From Peptoniphilus timonensis JC401 (GTDB lineage: Bacteria; Bacillota; Clostridia; Tissierellales; Peptoniphilaceae): DNA of 35,032 bases. The stretch covers positions 448,780 through 483,811 of the forward strand of contig NZ_HE978593.1 in NCBI RefSeq assembly GCF_000312025.1. Reading direction: 5' to 3'. The notes under the pieces are model-generated. The model searched no databases, was not told the DNA's origin, and saw nothing but the letters and a program-made list of their open reading frames with translations. Made by a program: the position numbers and the translations under genes. Positions 1 through 8,263 of the stretch are shown one piece after another. Position 1 is the first letter of the stretch; the number at the start of each line of letters is the position of its first letter.

Positions 1-353
1 ATGCTGTAAAAGAAGAAATAGAGGAACTGGCAAAAATTTGTCATAATGAAGGAGCCATTCTTAAAGTTATATTAGAAAATTGTCTTCTTACAAAAGAAGA
101 AATTGTAAAAGCTTGCGAGATATCTGATGAAGCAGGAGCAGATTTTGTAAAAACGTCTACTGGTTTCTCGACATCTGGAGCAGACTCTTCTGATGTAGCT
201 TTAATGAAAAAATCAGTTTCTGATAGAGTTAAAGTAAAAGCTAGTGGCGGTATAAGAGATTACAAAAAATCTTTAGAAATGATTGAAAATGGTGCAGACA
301 GATTAGGAGTTTCTGCTGGAGTTAAAATTTATAAAGAAAGTAAGTCACTATGA
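1..353 (+). CDS. deoC: Deoxyribose-phosphate aldolase, C-terminal part (5' end outside window)
   Basis: The frame is open from base 3 to a TGA at 351-353, giving about 116 residues. The N-terminal half and the start lie upstream of the window. DeoC splits 2-deoxyribose 5-phosphate into glyceraldehyde 3-phosphate and acetaldehyde in nucleoside salvage, using a Schiff-base lysine. The KTSTGF motif carrying that lysine is visible around bases 150-167. The second conserved lysine appears in KASGGI, before the RLGVSAG segment that closes the TIM barrel. The stop overlaps the ATG of lgt (ATGA), so the two are probably translationally coupled. The linkage to lgt has no obvious functional meaning. 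Confidence 0.93.
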   Translation, partial: AVKEEIEELAKICHNEGAILKVILENCLLTKEEIVKACEISDEAGADFVKTSTGFSTSGADSSDVALMKKSVSDRVKVKASGGIRDYKKSLEMIENGADRLGVSAGVKIYKESKSL

Positions 354-1105
354 AAATAAATCCAGTTGCATTTAAAATTTTTGGTTTAGAAGTAAGATGG
401 TACGGAATTTTAATTGCTTTAGGAGTTTTTTTGGCAATTCTTGTTACAGAGTATATGGCAAAGAAAAAATCTTACAAAAATGGACTTTATAAAGATATAG
501 CAAATGATGCTTCCATTTTAGCTGTTATAATTGGGGTATTGGGAGCAAGGCTCTATTATGTTATTTTTGAGTGGGATTATTATAGCCAACATTTAAATGA
601 GATATTTGCTATTAGAAATGGTGGACTTGCAATTTATGGCGGCATTATTGCTGGTGGACTTACTTTATATTTTTTTAGTAAGCATAAAAAAGTAAATTTT
701 TTTAGTTTATCAGATTGTATTGCACCAGGTCTTGCTCTTGCTCAATCTATTGGAAGATGGGGAAATTACATTAATGGCGAAGCTCATGGTGGCGTCACTG
801 ATGTACCTTGGGCAATTTTAGTTGATGGCGAAATGGTTCACCCAACATTTTTTTATGAATCCTTGGTAAATTTTTTGATTTTCCTATTTTTATATTTTTA
901 TCTTTCAAAGAAACAAAAATTTGAAGGTCAATTGATTTCTTTTTATATGATATTTTATGGAATAGCTAGATTCTTTATTGAAGGAATGAGAACTGATTCT
1001 TTATATATTGGTTCTTTTAGAGTTTCTCAATTAGTTAGCATAGGCATTATTATTTTTGGCCTTGCTATAAGAATCATATCTAAAAAAAGACAAAAAAATA
1101 TATAA
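350..1105 (+). CDS. lgt: Prolipoprotein diacylglyceryl transferase
   Basis: This 251-residue multi-pass membrane protein has about seven hydrophobic segments. Lgt moves diacylglycerol from phosphatidylglycerol to the lipobox cysteine of prolipoproteins at the outer face of the cytoplasmic membrane. The family signature [13 protein letters not shown] is present at about residues 135-147, including the conserved Arg, Asn and Glu. The N-terminal pattern with RWYG near residue 16 also fits, and the length is normal. The start overlaps the deoC stop (ATGA). A lipobox-bearing substrate candidate is encoded later in the window (18720-19796). Confidence 0.97.
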   Translation: MKINPVAFKIFGLEVRWYGILIALGVFLAILVTEYMAKKKSYKNGLYKDIANDASILAVIIGVLGARLYYVIFEWDYYSQHLNEIFAIRNGGLAIYGGIIAGGLTLYFFSKHKKVNFFSLSDCIAPGLALAQSIGRWGNYINGEAHGGVTDVPWAILVDGEMVHPTFFYESLVNFLIFLFLYFYLSKKQKFEGQLISFYMIFYGIARFFIEGMRTDSLYIGSFRVSQLVSIGIIIFGLAIRIISKKRQKNI

Positions 1106-1110
1106 ATTTT

Positions 1111-1136
1111 TTAGACTAGGCAACTAGTCTAATTTT
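1111..1136 (+). terminator. Probable weak intrinsic terminator after lgt
   Basis: A 9-bp stem TTAGACTAG/CTAGTCTAA closes a GCAA (GNRA) tetraloop, followed by a short TTTT run. It lies between the lgt stop and queH. The short U tract suggests partial termination. Confidence 0.6.
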
Positions 1137-1148
1137 ATAGGTGATATT

Positions 1149-1760
1149 TTGAATAAAATAAATTATAACTTGGAAATGGAAAAAGTAATAAAGAAAATAG
1201 ATAGGGAAAATAAGCCTAAACTTCTTTTGCATTCATGCTGTGGCCCTTGTTCTTCTGCAATCCTTGAAAGAATTGAAGAGTACTTTGATATAGATGTATT
1301 TTATTATAATCCCAATATTGATAGCGAAGAGGAATTTTACAGAAGATCAGATGAACAAGTAAAACTTGTAGAAGATCTTGGTTTTAAAGAAAAAATCCTG
1401 GTTAAAGTAATAAAATATGACCACCAAGAATTTTTAGACTATATAAAGGGATTTGAAAAGTACAAAGAGGGTGGAGCAAGATGCTTTAAATGCTATAGAC
1501 AAAGAATGGAAAAGGCAGCAGAATTTGCATCTAAAAATAATTATGATTATTTTACAACAACTCTTTCAATTTCCCCTCACAAGGATTCACAAATTCTAAA
1601 CAGATTAGGAAACTTTTTATCAAAAAAATATAAAGTTAAATATTTATTCTCTGATTTTAAAAAGAAAAATGGTTTTAAAAGGTCAGTAGAATTGACCGAT
1701 GAATTTAACATGTATAGGCAGGATTATTGTGGGTGTGAATTTTCAAGGAGTGAATTTTGA
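1149..1760 (+). CDS. queH: Epoxyqueuosine reductase QueH (DUF208 family)
   Basis: This 203-residue protein catalyses the last step of queuosine synthesis in tRNA, reduction of epoxyqueuosine, and replaces QueG in many anaerobes. The cysteine pattern of the family is visible: HSCCGPCS near residues 28-35, CFKCYRQRME near the middle, and YCGC at the C-terminus. These are the expected Fe-S and metal ligands. The start is a TTG at 1149 preceded by AGGTGAT at a 5-base spacing. The last four bases overlap the next gene. No other queuosine biosynthesis gene is in the window. Confidence 0.93.
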   Translation: MNKINYNLEMEKVIKKIDRENKPKLLLHSCCGPCSSAILERIEEYFDIDVFYYNPNIDSEEEFYRRSDEQVKLVEDLGFKEKILVKVIKYDHQEFLDYIKGFEKYKEGGARCFKCYRQRMEKAAEFASKNNYDYFTTTLSISPHKDSQILNRLGNFLSKKYKVKYLFSDFKKKNGFKRSVELTDEFNMYRQDYCGCEFSRSEF

Positions 1761-2923
1761 AAAACATAAAAAATATTTTTATTATTTCTCTCTTATTTTT
1801 TCTAGGATTTGGACTTTATGTAACTTATAAAAGTGATTTTAATTTATCTCAAGAAAGTACTATTGTTAAAAATAATAAGGTTGATGAAAAAATAGAAGAA
1901 GATAAGTCACAAGTAACTATTCTTGCTATGGGTGACATGATTTTTCATCAACCAATAGTGAAAAATTATAGGAGTAATGAAACTTATGATTTTACTCCCA
2001 TTTTTTCCAATATATCAGCGGAAATAAATGAAGCTGATATAGCTGTTGCAAACTTTGAAGGATCAGTTAATTCAAATAGAAAATTATCTGGATTTCCTCT
2101 TTTTAATTTCCCAAAAGAATCTATTTATTCCTTAAAAAATGTTGGTTTTGATTTAATGTCCACTGCAAACAATCATGCACTTGATACAGGACTGGATGGA
2201 GTGGTGGAAACTTTAGCGCATATAAATGACAGTGGAATGAAATCATTTGGGACCTTATCAGAAGATGGTGAAAAGGGAATAGTTGTAGAAAAAAAGGGAA
2301 TAAAGATTGGATTTATTTCCTTTACTGATACTTTAAATGGAATGGATTCTCTCATGCGTGACAAAGAGTATTCTGTAAACACTTTTTCCCAAGATTTTGA
2401 AAAGGATCTTAAAATTTTAAAAGAAAAATCTGATATTGTAATTGTTTATCCTCATTGGGGAAATGAGTACCAATATTATCCAAGCGACAGACAATTATTT
2501 CTTAAAGAAAAATTACAAGAATCAGGTGCAAATATAATTTTGGGATCTCATCCCCATGTTCTTCAAAGATATCAAATTGAAGAGAGAGATAATAATAAAT
2601 TTTTTACAATTTTTTCTATGGGCAATGCACTTTCAAATCAAAGAGTTGAATATCTGAAAAAGTCTGGTGTAGATACAGGTGCTCTTGTTAAGTTAGTAAT
2701 TGAAAAAGATAATATCAAGGGTGAAACAAAGTTAAAATCCTATGGTGTATATCCAACTTATGTAAATAGGTTTTGGGCAAATGGAAAACTTAATTACGAT
2801 TTAGTTAAGTTAGAAGACATAATTCCTGGAGGAAAACTAAGCGAATCAATTGATGGGAGTTTACAAAATTCTGCTAATGATAAATATAAAGAAGCCTTAG
2901 GGGTTCTAAAGGGAGAAATATGA
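1757..2923 (+). CDS. CapA/PgsA-family metallophosphatase-like protein, membrane anchored
   Basis: This 388-residue protein starts at TTG 1757, with AAGGAGTG just upstream inside queH. An N-terminal hydrophobic stretch (about residues 5-24) without a lipobox cysteine looks like a signal anchor, so the domain should face outside the membrane. The CapA (PGA_cap) calcineurin-like fold is supported by five motifs in order: MGDMIFHQP, NFEGSV, NNHALDTG, YPHWGNEY and GSHPHVLQ. These are the usual metal-binding Asp, His and Asn positions. Relatives take part in poly-gamma-glutamate capsule formation, but no pgsB or pgsC genes are nearby, so the substrate is unknown. The stop overlaps the next start (ATGA). 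Confidence 0.85.
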   Translation: MKNIKNIFIISLLFFLGFGLYVTYKSDFNLSQESTIVKNNKVDEKIEEDKSQVTILAMGDMIFHQPIVKNYRSNETYDFTPIFSNISAEINEADIAVANFEGSVNSNRKLSGFPLFNFPKESIYSLKNVGFDLMSTANNHALDTGLDGVVETLAHINDSGMKSFGTLSEDGEKGIVVEKKGIKIGFISFTDTLNGMDSLMRDKEYSVNTFSQDFEKDLKILKEKSDIVIVYPHWGNEYQYYPSDRQLFLKEKLQESGANIILGSHPHVLQRYQIEERDNNKFFTIFSMGNALSNQRVEYLKKSGVDTGALVKLVIEKDNIKGETKLKSYGVYPTYVNRFWANGKLNYDLVKLEDIIPGGKLSESIDGSLQNSANDKYKEALGVLKGEI

Positions 2924-3609
2924 AAAAAGATCTAGTTCCTGGAACAAAATATATAATTTATCAAGATGATAATGAATTTAAATATACAACTGATGCTCTT
3001 ATACTTTCTTCCTTTGTAAAAGCAAGCAATAAAATTATAGATCTTGGTTGTGGAAATGGAATTTTGTCTTTAAGATTGGCAGAAAGATTTAATGAAATTC
3101 ATTCTATTGACATAAATAAAAATGTACTTTCTAATTTTAAAGAGTCTCTTATAGTTAATGGGTTAGAGGACAAAATAAAAATTAAAAATAGAAATATATT
3201 TGAATTAAAAGATGATTATGAAACAAATTATTTTGATGCAGTTGTATTTAATCCACCTTATTATAATTATGAAAATATAAAATTTAATAATACAGCTGCT
3301 AAACATTTTTTTGACATAGAAGAAAGTCTTTTTATAATTAATTATCTTTTAAAAAATTCTGCTCATTTATATATAATTTATCCAAGCTATAGGCTAGCTG
3401 AACTAATCTATAAAATCAATTTAGCAGGTCTAAAAGTGAAGCATATAATTAACATTCACGGAAATACAAAAAAGGAAGCAAAAACTTCTGTTATTATTGC
3501 TAGAAAACAAGCTAACTTTGGAAATGATTTTAGAGATTTTTACATAAAAAATGGCGAAAAATATTCAGATGGAATGAAAAAAGTTTATAGAAATGAGGTA
3601 ATTTTGTGA
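2920..3609 (+). CDS. YabB/TrmN6-type tRNA1(Val) (adenine37-N6)-methyltransferase
   Basis: This is a 229-residue class I SAM-dependent methyltransferase. Motif I, DLGCGNGILSL, is at about residues 42-52. The NPPY catalytic tetrad of N6-adenine/N5-glutamine methylases is at residues 111-114. Size and motifs match the YabB/TrmN6 group, which methylates A37 of tRNA1(Val). The adjacent rsmI supports this, because yabB and rsmI (yabC) are neighbours in Bacillus subtilis. It overlaps the preceding gene by 4 bases and the following one by 4 bases. The exact tRNA substrate is inferred from family and context. Confidence 0.85.
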   Translation: MKKDLVPGTKYIIYQDDNEFKYTTDALILSSFVKASNKIIDLGCGNGILSLRLAERFNEIHSIDINKNVLSNFKESLIVNGLEDKIKIKNRNIFELKDDYETNYFDAVVFNPPYYNYENIKFNNTAAKHFFDIEESLFIINYLLKNSAHLYIIYPSYRLAELIYKINLAGLKVKHIINIHGNTKKEAKTSVIIARKQANFGNDFRDFYIKNGEKYSDGMKKVYRNEVIL

Positions 3610-4316
3610 TTTATTTTTGTCCAACTCCAATTGGAAATTTAGGAGACATCACTCTTAGAACAATAGAAATTTTAAAGTCTGTTGATATAATTTATGCAGA
3701 AGACAAAAGAGTAACTCTAAAACTTTTAAATCATTACGATATTAATAAAGAATTAAGGACTTATCACAAGTTTAATGAAGCTGAGATGTCTGAAAAAATA
3801 ATTAATCATATAGAAGATAAGGATATTGCTCTTGTGACTGATGCTGGAATGCCAGGGATTAGCGATCCTGGTGCAGTCTTAGTAAAAAAGTTAATAGAGG
3901 AAAAAACTGATTTTAGAGTTTTACCTGGTGCAAATGCAGCACTAACCGCTTTAGTTTTATCAGGCCTCGATACTGATCATTTTCTTTTTTACGGTTTTAC
4001 TTCAAGTAAATCAAGTGGCAGAAAAAAAGAATTTGAATCCTTAAAAGATTTAAAATTTAGTTTGATTTTTTATGAAGCTCCTCATAGGATAAAAGATTTT
4101 TTAAACGATCTACACAAAGTTTTTGGAGAAAGAAAAATATCTATTTCTAGAGAAATTACAAAAGTTTTTGAAGAAACAATAAGGTCAACTACTTCTGAAA
4201 TTTTGGAAAAAGAAATTACTGAAAAGGGAGAATTTGTTATTGTTGTTGAAGGCAATAGTGAGGACGTTACTTATGACATAAAAAGTCTTCTGAAAGAAAA
4301 TTACAAGTTGGAATGA
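3606..4316 (+). CDS. rsmI: 16S rRNA (cytidine1402-2'-O)-methyltransferase RsmI, C-terminus displaced by an apparent frameshift
   Basis: This 236-residue protein is a tetrapyrrole-methylase-fold enzyme that 2'-O-methylates C1402 in the decoding centre of 16S rRNA. It begins at GTG 3606, overlapping the previous stop. Signatures are PTPIGNLGDITLR near the N-terminus, AEDKR (about residue 31), VTDAGMPGISDPG, LPGANA, and FYEAPHRI. Usual family members are about 270-290 residues and end in a small helix-turn-helix. Here the frame stops at TGA 4314-4316, but the missing tail is encoded in the -1 frame just downstream (4313-4399). One extra A after GAA at 4311-4313 would join them. Confidence 0.95.
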   Translation: MIYFCPTPIGNLGDITLRTIEILKSVDIIYAEDKRVTLKLLNHYDINKELRTYHKFNEAEMSEKIINHIEDKDIALVTDAGMPGISDPGAVLVKKLIEEKTDFRVLPGANAALTALVLSGLDTDHFLFYGFTSSKSSGRKKEFESLKDLKFSLIFYEAPHRIKDFLNDLHKVFGERKISISREITKVFEETIRSTTSEILEKEITEKGEFVIVVEGNSEDVTYDIKSLLKENYKLE

Positions 4317-4399
4317 AAAAATCTGAAGCAGTTAAAAAAATTTCTAAAGAATATAATATTCCCAAAAATGAGGTTTATAAGGAGAGTTTGGACCTATGA
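4313..4399 (+). CDS. Displaced C-terminal helix-turn-helix tail of RsmI (28 codons)
   Basis: The frame opening at ATG 4313 encodes 28 residues that read SEAVKKISKEYNIPKNEVYK in the middle. This is the pattern expected for the RsmI C-terminal HTH segment (keA-k-iAke-gipK-evYk). It overlaps the rsmI stop as ATGA and ends in TGA overlapping the ATG of the NurA gene. There is no convincing Shine-Dalgarno for independent translation. The likely explanation is a single missing A in the reported sequence. A genuinely split rsmI is possible but less likely. Confidence 0.75.
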   Translation: MKKSEAVKKISKEYNIPKNEVYKESLDL

Positions 4400-5340
4400 T
4401 AAACTTAAAAGATCTTGAAGGTCAACTTAAAGATGTAAACTTAAATTTAAGAAATAAATATGATTTTATTTTCAAACTCGATAATGATGAATTTCAAAGT
4501 GAACTTATTAAAAATGTGGGAAGACTTATTGAAATGGAAAAATTCCCTAAAGAAAAGTTAAATAAATTTAGAAGAACAGTTGGAGTTGATGGCTCAAACA
4601 ACAGATCTGGTGGAGCTTTTCCTCATTTTATTGAGATTTTCCAAGGACTTGCCAAGTGTACAGATGGAAATGAAATATATAGGAATAATGTTTATACTCC
4701 AACGCTAAATGAAATTTATGATGATAAAAATCTTTCACAAAAATATTTAGCAACTATAGAAATAGAAACAGCTCTTGAATATATAAGCACTTATGAATTT
4801 GATTATCTCATGATGGATGGAGGATTCATAAGATATAAAATAAACTGTCTTGATTTATTTAAAGAGCTTAGAGAAATTTGTGAAGAAAAAAATATAATTT
4901 TATTTGGTGTAATAAAAGACCTAAAAACTAATGTAATAGCAAGAAGCCTTGAAATTGATGAGAGTATATACGACAGGGAGATTTTATTTAATAGACTTAA
5001 AACTGGAGAAGGTCTTTTAATACGAAATGAAATCAATAAAAAATTTATAAAAGATGGTTTGGGGGAAGGCTTTTCTTCAGCTTTTATGAGAACATCAAAA
5101 TTTCCTGGAGCAATAGGAGTTGATATACTAGACACTCAAGAAAGGCATCTAGAAGAAATTTGCAGTTTAATTTATACCTTAACGCCAATGTCATCAAGAG
5201 GGGTTCCTTTATGGCTTGATATTGTAGATAAAGATGTTAAGATAACTGATGAAATTTTAAAAACTCTTTTGGAAGAATATCTTGATAGGGATATTTATGA
5301 AAGATTTTTTATTTCTGAAAGAGATAAGAGAACTTTATAG
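4396..5340 (+). CDS. nurA: NurA-domain nuclease
   Basis: This 314-residue protein has the two aspartate motifs of the NurA fold: VGVDGSN (Asp65) after the N-terminal helices, and LMMDGGF (Asp141) in the core. A late LWLDIVDK strand may supply a further acidic residue. NurA enzymes are RNase H-like 5'-3' nucleases that work with the HerA ATPase in DNA end resection. The next gene, 8 bases away, encodes a HerA-type ATPase, which strongly supports the call. The start overlaps the upstream stop as ATGA. AAGGAG lies about 12 bases before it, so translational coupling is likely. Whether the pair serves repair or defence here is not shown by the sequence. Confidence 0.88.
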   Translation: MINLKDLEGQLKDVNLNLRNKYDFIFKLDNDEFQSELIKNVGRLIEMEKFPKEKLNKFRRTVGVDGSNNRSGGAFPHFIEIFQGLAKCTDGNEIYRNNVYTPTLNEIYDDKNLSQKYLATIEIETALEYISTYEFDYLMMDGGFIRYKINCLDLFKELREICEEKNIILFGVIKDLKTNVIARSLEIDESIYDREILFNRLKTGEGLLIRNEINKKFIKDGLGEGFSSAFMRTSKFPGAIGVDILDTQERHLEEICSLIYTLTPMSSRGVPLWLDIVDKDVKITDEILKTLLEEYLDRDIYERFFISERDKRTL

Positions 5341-5348
5341 GAGGAAAA

Positions 5349-7181
5349 ATGAAAGTACTTGGAGTTACGACAACAAGAGAAGTATATATTGGTTCTAAGG
5401 ATAAAAATTTTAGGAACAATGAGTTTTTAATAGTTGAAGATCCAGTTCAAGGTGATATCATTGGTGAAGTTGTTGATTCACAAACTTTTAACCGTTTTAT
5501 TCCTCTAGATATTGGTGGAGATTTTATAGATAGTGATGTTTTATCTTCTCTGGGGTCAATGGGCTATGATGTTGGGAACGAAACTGTTTATGTAGCTAAA
5601 CTTAGGTTTTTTGAAGAACTTTTATACCCACCTTTGACAGGAAGTGATTTGAGAACTCCTGAATTTAATGAAATAAAAAATCTATTAATAGATAGTCTTC
5701 CTAAAGAATCTCTTATACTTGGTTCAATAAAAAATACAGATAACATAGCAAAAGGAATGGATGATGTTTATAAGGATTTATTTTCTATTTTTCAAAATAA
5801 TGAATTTATAAAACAAAAAGAACTTCCTTATTTATTTGATTACAAATCAATGCACCAATATCCTCACATAGGAGTTTTTGGAGGCTCTGGTAGTGGTAAA
5901 TCTTTTGGACTAAGAGTTATCTTAGAAGAATTAATGGAAATGGGAGTTCCAGCAATTGTAATGGATCCTCATTATGAAATGGACTTCACAAATAATTCTG
6001 AGATATCTAATAAAAATTATACAGACAAATTTAAGTGTCTTGAAATTGGACTGGATACTGGTATAAAATTTCAGGAATTGCAAAAAAGAGATTTAAAAAA
6101 TCTACTTAATGCAGCTTCACCTCTAACTGATTCAATGAATAATGTAATTGATGTAATGCTTTCTAAAGGAGCCAGTTTTGAATCTTTTAAAAATAAATTA
6201 GATATGCTTTTAGAAGGTCAAGAAATAGGATCAAGAGACAAAATACTTGCAGAAATTGCTGCAGAGACAGATCAATCTATAAGAAATCGACTAGAAGATG
6301 TATTAGATATATATGAAAGATATGACAAAACTTGTAACTCAATGAGTGTTCGTGGAGTTTTGTGGCGACTTATGACTTTACAAAATGAAGGTATATTTTC
6401 TCACAACATAGATGAACTTTTAGATTTATTAAAAAGAAGAAAATTGGTTGTTCTGCAAGGCTCAACAAGGATGATAAATGTTTTTTCAACTTATCTACTG
6501 GCAAAATTATATTATTTGAGAAAAGAATATAGAGATGAACTTTATAGAAATAATGTAAAAGTAGATTATTTTCCACCTTTTATAATTATTACTGATGAAG
6601 CTCACAATTTTGCACCAAAAGGTTTTGATACACCATCAAAGAGTATATTGAGAGAAGTGTCACAAGAAGGAAGAAAATATGGAGTATTTTTAATTCTTGC
6701 AACACAAAGGCCTACTCTTCTAGATGAAACAATAACAGCACAATTAAATACTAAATTAATATTTAGAACTGTTAGAGCATCTGATATTGATACAATTAGA
6801 GAGGAAACTGACCTTTCCTCGGATGAAACTAAAAGGCTTCCTTATTTGAGTTCAGGTGATGTTTTTATTTCTTCTGCAAAGAAAGGAAGAACATCTTTTG
6901 TTCGAATTAGAGCAGCTAATACAGTATCTCCACATACAGAAAATCCTTTTGATGAACTGACATCACATGATGATGAAATTTATGAAAAATTTTTTGCTGA
7001 TGTAAAAGATTTACTTCCAATTGATAGTTCTAATTTAAATGGTGTGCTTGTTAATTACAATAAAAAGACTGGAGAAAATCTTTCTTACGACGAATTTAAA
7101 AATAAATTGGACTCTTTGTGTGAAAGAGATTTTATAGAAAAAGAAGACAACTTCTTAACTGAAATGTATAAGGTAAAATAA
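5349..7181 (+). CDS. herA: HerA-like DNA translocase/helicase ATPase (DUF87, HAS-barrel)
   Basis: This 610-residue ATPase has an N-terminal beta-rich region (about 1-90) consistent with a HAS-barrel. It is followed by a FtsK/HerA-type RecA core. Walker A GGSGSGKS is at residues 178-185, and Walker B IIITDEAH has Asp416-Glu417. An LATQRP segment and an FRTVRASD segment fit the sensor and arginine-finger region of the HerA/VirB4/FtsK superfamily. HerA forms a hexameric DNA pump that activates NurA. AGGAGG lies directly before the ATG at 5349. An insertion of mostly helical residues (about 225-370) separates the Walker motifs. The gene ends the operon at a strong terminator. Confidence 0.9.
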   Translation: MKVLGVTTTREVYIGSKDKNFRNNEFLIVEDPVQGDIIGEVVDSQTFNRFIPLDIGGDFIDSDVLSSLGSMGYDVGNETVYVAKLRFFEELLYPPLTGSDLRTPEFNEIKNLLIDSLPKESLILGSIKNTDNIAKGMDDVYKDLFSIFQNNEFIKQKELPYLFDYKSMHQYPHIGVFGGSGSGKSFGLRVILEELMEMGVPAIVMDPHYEMDFTNNSEISNKNYTDKFKCLEIGLDTGIKFQELQKRDLKNLLNAASPLTDSMNNVIDVMLSKGASFESFKNKLDMLLEGQEIGSRDKILAEIAAETDQSIRNRLEDVLDIYERYDKTCNSMSVRGVLWRLMTLQNEGIFSHNIDELLDLLKRRKLVVLQGSTRMINVFSTYLLAKLYYLRKEYRDELYRNNVKVDYFPPFIIITDEAHNFAPKGFDTPSKSILREVSQEGRKYGVFLILATQRPTLLDETITAQLNTKLIFRTVRASDIDTIREETDLSSDETKRLPYLSSGDVFISSAKKGRTSFVRIRAANTVSPHTENPFDELTSHDDEIYEKFFADVKDLLPIDSSNLNGVLVNYNKKTGENLSYDEFKNKLDSLCERDFIEKEDNFLTEMYKVK

Positions 7182-7226
7182 AAAAACTGATCTAGGTTTT
7201 ACATAACTTAGATCAGCTTTTTTTTC
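7181..7226. terminator. Bidirectional intrinsic terminator between converging operons
   Basis: An 11-bp stem CTGATCTAGGT/ACTTAGATCAG (7187-7197 with 7206-7216, one G-U pair) has an 8-base loop. It is flanked by six A on the left and a run of T on the right, so it can terminate both the herA operon and the recX/GIY-YIG transcript. Confidence 0.9.
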
Positions 7227-7528
7227 TATTTTTTTGCATTCGATTTATTAATTAAATATAAGTCGTATAAGTCTTGAAGAGATTTTTTATTTTCAATAAT
7301 CTTTATTTTATCATCTCTATTTAAGCTTTTTATAAAATATTCTTTTTTTAGAGCATCAGATTTGTCCTTGCATTCTTCGCTAAAGACCATCTTGACGGGA
7401 AGTCTTGCAGATGTATACTTAGATGCCTTTCCGCTGTTATGAGTTTTTAATCTTTTTTCTAAATTCACAGTATAACCTGTGTATAAGCTATTGTCCGCAC
7501 ATTTTAAAATATAAACAAAAGCTTTCAT
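7226..7528 (-). CDS. GIY-YIG nuclease-superfamily protein (YazA/UPF0213-like)
   Basis: This 100-residue single-domain GIY-YIG protein begins with the VYILKC strand. The YTGY catalytic tyrosine motif follows, then the RLKTHNSGKASKYT arginine region and a late YFIKSL helix. This small group (YazA, UPF0213) is widespread, and no defined cellular role is firmly established. In B. subtilis yazA sits between yabB and rsmI. Here it is about 3 kb from that pair and on the opposite strand. The ATG directly abuts the recX stop (TAAATG on the minus strand), so it is co-transcribed and coupled with recX. Confidence 0.9.
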   Translation of the reverse strand: MKAFVYILKCADNSLYTGYTVNLEKRLKTHNSGKASKYTSARLPVKMVFSEECKDKSDALKKEYFIKSLNRDDKIKIIENKKSLQDLYDLYLINKSNAKK

Positions 7529-8137
7529 TTATTCACCACTTAGATAATCATCAAAAGTAAAATTTATAATTTCGAATTCAAATCCACGACCCTGTAAATA
7601 ATTTTTTGCTGAATAAATTTTTTTAGGGTCGATTTCATTTTTGGATAATCTTTTTTTTACGAGTTCGAGAGCGTTTTCATATTCCAACTCATAGTCATAA
7701 TTTTCCATAATTTTCTCTATAATATTTTTATCGATACCCTTAGACATTAGCATATATTTAGTTTTGATTTTTCCGTATTTTTTAATATTCATGGCATCAT
7801 TTAAATATCTTCTAGCATAATCTTCATCGTTGAGATATTTTTTTTCTTCTAAAATGGGAATTATGATTTCAATGGTTTCTCTTTGAATTTTATTTTTGTA
7901 GAGATGATCAATTAATTGTTTTTTTGTTTTATTTCTTTGTAAAAATTTGTAGGAAAGTAAAAGGGCTTCTGATTTTTCATTTTCAAACTTTAATTTTTCA
8001 ACAAACTCTTCTTCAACTTCTTGGCCCTTGTATAGTCCAAAATTTACTAAAGTATCTTCAGAAATCTTAATTTCCTCGCCAGAATCAAAAGTAATATTAA
8101 ATTTTTTCTTTTCAAAACTTATATTTGAGATAATCAT
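7529..8137 (-). CDS. recX: RecX-family regulator of RecA
   Basis: This 202-residue protein has the repeating three-helix modules of RecX. Module one is around residues 55-95 (ALLLSYKFLQRNKTKKQL, then PILEEKKYLNDEDYARRY), and later modules follow (GKIKTKYMLMSKGI, and so on). RecX binds within the RecA filament groove and limits or modulates recombination. An N-terminal beta segment of about 50 residues precedes the modules, as in Firmicutes RecX. The start ATG has GGTGAT five bases upstream on the minus strand. It converges on the NurA-HerA operon, another recombination-related locus, though RecX is generally housekeeping. Confidence 0.88.
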   Translation of the reverse strand: MIISNISFEKKKFNITFDSGEEIKISEDTLVNFGLYKGQEVEEEFVEKLKFENEKSEALLLSYKFLQRNKTKKQLIDHLYKNKIQRETIEIIIPILEEKKYLNDEDYARRYLNDAMNIKKYGKIKTKYMLMSKGIDKNIIEKIMENYDYELEYENALELVKKRLSKNEIDPKKIYSAKNYLQGRGFEFEIINFTFDDYLSGE

Positions 8138-8204
8138 TTTATCACCAGATTTATTTTAACATAAAAATGAAGATTGCCCAATTCATCTTATTTAAACAAA
8201 ATAA

Positions 8205-8233
8205 TGGAAAAATTTTTTTAAAAAGTATATAAT
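8205..8233 (+). promoter_or_regulatory. Sigma-A-type promoter for the FHA-rodA-pbp operon
   Basis: A perfect -10 TATAAT (8228-8233) lies 17 bases after a weak -35 TGGAAA (8205-8210), about 30 bases before the ATG at 8264. An AGAGGTGG ribosome binding site precedes that ATG. It lies in the divergent gap between recX and the FHA gene. Confidence 0.7.
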
Positions 8234-8263
8234 GAGATAGAGTTTTAGACAAAGAGGTGGAAT

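Noticed and set aside
4314-4316. TGA recoding (selenocysteine or Trp) in rsmI
   Set aside because: The downstream homology lies in the -1 frame, not in frame after the TGA, and no SECIS-like structure or recoding context is seen.
4396-7181. NurA-HerA as part of a mobile defence island
   Set aside because: No integrase, transposase, toxin, restriction gene or compositional shift is nearby, and the genes are translationally coupled to housekeeping genes.
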